Shown here: one piece after another, positions 30,032-31,934 of the stretch | Layout: every line of letters starts with the position of its first letter | Position numbering within the stretch: position 1 is the first letter of the stretch | Virus record (IMG/VR): IMGVR_UViG_3300025138_000192 | Coordinates: 1-31,934 of that record | Strand: one strand, 5' to 3' | Length of the DNA: 31,934 bases | From: a virus | Notes under the pieces: generated by a model | What the model was told of the DNA's origin: nothing | What the model saw: only the letters and a program-made list of their open reading frames with translations | Database searches by the model: none | Program-made: the position numbers and the translations under genes

Positions 30032-31707
30032 CAACAGAAGTCCCCGCACAACTGCGAGACTTTAGGAACTTCCTGTACTTAGTCTGGAAGCATCTCAACC
30101 TACCAGACCCCACCCCGATACAGTATGACATGGCTGACTACCTACAAGGTGGTCCTAGGCGTATGGTCATCCAAGCTTTTCGGGGGGTAGGGAAGTCCTA
30201 TATCACCTGTGCCTATGTCGTTCACCAGCTTCTCCTAGACCCCGACAAGAAATTCATGGTTGTGTCGGCCTCTAAGAGTAGAGCCGATGACTTCAGTACA
30301 TTCTCACAACAAATCATAACTCAACTTCCAATATGTCAGCACCTAATAGCAAAGGACACCCAACGATGGTCAAAGATTGCCTTCGACGTTGGCCCAGCGA
30401 GAGCATCTGGGTCACCTTCAGTGAAATCCGTAGGTATATCGGGGCAATTAACAGGAAGTCGAGCAGACGTGATTATTGCAGACGATGTGGAAGTACCCAA
30501 CAACTCCGCAACACAGATGATGAGGGAGAAACTTGGGGAGAGCGTCAAGGAGTTCGATGCGGTCCTCAAGCCAGATGGCAGGGTGATCTACCTTGGCACC
30601 CCACAATGCGAGATGAGCTTATATGAAGAGCTAAGAAACCGTGGATATGAACTGAGGATATGGCCTGCCCGTTACCCCTCAGAGGCCCTGAGAGGCAAGT
30701 ACAGCGACAGACTGGCTCCCTTGGTAGGGGACGCCCTAGATAATGACCAAAGCCTCCTAGGGACCCCTACAGACTCTCTCAGGTTCGATGATGAAGACCT
30801 AACTGAACGGGAGTTATCCTATGGTCGATCAGGCTTTGCCCTACAGTTCATGTTGGACACCTCATTGTCCGATGGTGACAAGTATCCATTGAAGGTCTCA
30901 GACCTAATTGTCATGGGTGTAGATAACGACAAAGCCCCAGAGAAGGTGGTGTGGGGTAAATCAATCCCCATCCAAGACCTACCCAACCTAGCCTTATCAG
31001 GAGACCGCTTCTACGGGCCTGTAGAGACCCTAGGAGAGTGGCTAGAGTACACAGGCTCAGTCTTAGCCATTGACCCCTCAGGACGAGGACAGGATGAGAC
31101 AGCCTACGCTATCGTTAAGATGCAAAACGGTATCCTATATGTTAAGGATGCAGGGGGATTAAAAGGTGGCTATGGACCCGAAACCTTACAAGCTTTGGCC
31201 TTTCTCGCTAAACAGTACAAAGTCAACTACACAATCATCGAAAGTAACTTTGGTGACGGTATGTTCACTGAACTACTCAAGCCTGTGTTTAACCGTGTGT
31301 ATCCCTGCTCCATTGAGGAAGTGCGTCATAGTAAACAAAAGGAACTTAGGATCATCGATACCCTAGAGCCTGTGATGAACCAACACAGATTGGTCATCGA
31401 TCCAAAGGTCCTAGAGAAGGATTGGAAGAGTGTTCAACACTACCCACCAGAGAAGGCTAGTAGATACACCCTGATCCACCAGATGACTAGGATCAGTAAG
31501 GACCGTGGGGCCTTAGGACACGACGATAGACTAGATGCCCTAGCTATAGCTGTGGCCTACTGGGTCGAACAGATGGCGGCTGATGCAGACAAAGAGATGA
31601 ATGTTAGAAAGAACGACATATTCATGCAAGAACTAGAGAAGTTCAAAGATACATCATTGTTCCTCGTCAAAGGGCCTCAAGAGCCTAAGAGCCTAACGTG
31701 GATGTAG
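30028..31707 (+). CDS. terL: Large terminase subunit, T7 gp19-like
   Basis: This is the packaging ATPase and nuclease, 559 aa (T7 gp19, 586). Its Walker A is QAFRGVGKS at 49-57. VVSASKSRADDF at 78-89, SVKSVGISGQLTGSRADVIIADDVEVP at 131-157 (Walker B with D152 and D153) and VIYLGTPQ at 186-193 complete the ATPase. The RNase H-like nuclease domain shows AIDPSGRGQDETAYAI (D349), IESNFGDGMF (E405) and GHDDRLDALAIA (D499, D500, D503). Phrase-by-phrase agreement with T7 gp19 is strong, which suggests concatemer packaging with direct terminal repeats. It is the last gene in the window. Confidence 0.97.
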   Translation: MTTEVPAQLRDFRNFLYLVWKHLNLPDPTPIQYDMADYLQGGPRRMVIQAFRGVGKSYITCAYVVHQLLLDPDKKFMVVSASKSRADDFSTFSQQIITQLPICQHLIAKDTQRWSKIAFDVGPARASGSPSVKSVGISGQLTGSRADVIIADDVEVPNNSATQMMREKLGESVKEFDAVLKPDGRVIYLGTPQCEMSLYEELRNRGYELRIWPARYPSEALRGKYSDRLAPLVGDALDNDQSLLGTPTDSLRFDDEDLTERELSYGRSGFALQFMLDTSLSDGDKYPLKVSDLIVMGVDNDKAPEKVVWGKSIPIQDLPNLALSGDRFYGPVETLGEWLEYTGSVLAIDPSGRGQDETAYAIVKMQNGILYVKDAGGLKGGYGPETLQALAFLAKQYKVNYTIIESNFGDGMFTELLKPVFNRVYPCSIEEVRHSKQKELRIIDTLEPVMNQHRLVIDPKVLEKDWKSVQHYPPEKASRYTLIHQMTRISKDRGALGHDDRLDALAIAVAYWVEQMAADADKEMNVRKNDIFMQELEKFKDTSLFLVKGPQEPKSLTWM

Positions 31708-31746
31708 TGAGCAAATGGTCGGATGCCTAATGAGCAAATTGCCTAA
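31681..31746 (+). repeat. Cluster of GCCTAA repeats spanning the terL end
   Basis: GCCTAA occurs four times in 64 bases (31683, 31691, 31725, 31741), the first two in coding sequence. The last two belong to a longer imperfect repeat, TGAGCAAAT…TGCCTAA, at 31708-31730 and 31731-31746. T7 has arrays of a CCTAAAG-type short repeat beside its terminal redundancy, so this may be the equivalent. Confidence 0.4.
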
Positions 31747-31784
31747 CTCTTTTAATAATGGACATTGTAGGAAGGACCCCAAAG

Positions 31785-31837
31785 TTACCTACCTATAGTT
31801 GGCTAAGAAACCAGTACTAGGTTCCTGTAGGTGGTAA
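31785..31837 (+). repeat. Nested stem-loop after terL
   Basis: The outer arms TTACCTACCTATAG (31785-31798) and CTGTAGGTGGTAA (31825-31837) pair along their length with one bulge and one G-T pair. Inside, AAACC and GGTTC around AGTACTA can form a second short stem. No T run follows, so it is not an intrinsic terminator. It may be an RNA-processing or packaging structure. Confidence 0.45.
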
Positions 31838-31876
31838 TGATGAGATCATTTAACATCAATAAATATTATAACTCTA

Positions 31877-31905
31877 CCCTCAAGGCCTTTAAAGGGCTTT
31901 GGGGG
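31877..31905 (+). repeat. GC-rich hairpin without a T run, after terL
   Basis: CCCTCAAGGCCTTT pairs with AAAGGGCTTTGGGGG to give about 12 base pairs including G-T pairs and a small AT loop. The shape resembles phage class terminators, but the following bases are CTATTGGTTCC rather than T-rich. It could be a weak terminator isolating late transcription from the promoter-like sequence 14 bases further on. Confidence 0.5.
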
Positions 31906-31918
31906 CTATTGGTTCCAC

Positions 31919-31934
31919 AGGTGATACTATAGGG
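31919..31934 (+). promoter_or_regulatory. Candidate phage single-subunit RNA polymerase promoter (SP6-like), cut by window end
   Basis: AGGTGATACTATAGGG compares with the SP6 promoter AGGTGACACTATAGAA: 13 of the 14 bases from AGGTGA to the initiating G agree, and the GGG start resembles T7. The predicted start would be at 31932. Position after terL matches T7 phi-OR. The matching polymerase gene is not in the window, and the window stops before downstream promoter bases can be seen. Confidence 0.6.

Larger units (their letters stand above)
31708..31934 (+). other. Non-coding end region after terL
   Basis: No convincing gene lies in these 227 bases; the longest frame from an ATG, at 31730, is 22 codons. 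The region holds, in order: a direct repeat (31708-31746), a nested stem-loop (31785-31837), a small inverted repeat AATGAT-GAG-ATCATT (31836-31850), an AT-rich stretch (about 31845-31873), a strong GC hairpin (31877-31905) and a phage-promoter-like sequence at the very end. In T7 this side of gene 19 leads to the right end, the terminal repeat and phi-OR, so a similar role in replication or packaging is plausible. Confidence 0.6.

Noticed and set aside
1-31934. tRNA genes, integrase, insertion sequences, defence or toxin-antitoxin genes
   Set aside because: None was recognised on either strand. All larger frames fall into the phage gene order described, so no mobile or defence island can be supported.

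Overview
This window is the replication, virion and packaging part of a T7-supergroup podovirus genome (Autographiviridae-like). Every gene I can support is on the + strand. The genes are packed with 4-base ATGA overlaps, and the order follows T7: primase/helicase (gp4), DNA polymerase (gp5), exonuclease (gp6), portal (gp8), scaffold (gp9), capsid (gp10), tail tubes (gp11, gp12), internal virion proteins (gp13 to gp16), fibre (gp17), small and large terminase (gp18, gp19). The cargo is typical of marine phages: ThyX, MazG-like NTPase, glutaredoxin, cobalamin-dependent ribonucleotide reductase, collagen-like fibres, a 3-TM holin of the gene-transfer-agent type and a flavin-dependent halogenase. 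The host is not visible. A marine alphaproteobacterium or a cyanobacterium would fit, but there are no photosynthesis genes and no tRNA or integrase to settle it. The RNA polymerase expected in such phages is not in the window and would lie outside it. Comparisons with T7 proteins are from memory, not alignments.

Layout. 1-3.5 kb: 5'-truncated primase/helicase, two small unknown ORFs, DNA polymerase with a shortened thumb insertion, and a PD-(D/E)XK nuclease-like gene. 3.5-8.3 kb: small ORFs, the 5'-3' exonuclease and a nucleotide-metabolism block (DUF3310, glutaredoxin, ThyX, MazG-like, class II RNR) with nearly every junction overlapping or a few bases long. 8.3-12.1 kb: head genes, ending in a strong intrinsic terminator right after the capsid gene, as in T7. 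A 164-base leader precedes the capsid gene and holds a 17-base palindrome that also occurs inside the polymerase gene. 12.1-23.5 kb: tail tubes and ejection proteins. The gp15-like protein is much longer than T7's, and the gp16-like protein shows no transglycosylase motif. 23.5-27.1 kb: two tandem collagen-like fibre proteins and a fibre chaperone. 27.05-28.2 kb: flavin-dependent halogenase-like gene. 28.2-31.7 kb: holin-like genes, an HNH-like protein, two unknown genes and both terminase subunits. 31.7-31.9 kb: non-coding, with short repeats, two stem-loops and, at the last bases, a sequence very like an SP6-type phage promoter.

How it works together: helicase, polymerase and nucleases copy the phage DNA and degrade host DNA. 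The nucleotide block turns ribonucleotides into dNTPs and dUMP into dTMP. The head, tail and ejection genes build the particle, the terminases fill it, and the holin-like genes open the membrane. The parts least explained by T7 biology are the halogenase next to the fibre genes, the repeated palindrome, the apparent non-canonical thyX start and the structured end after the large terminase gene.
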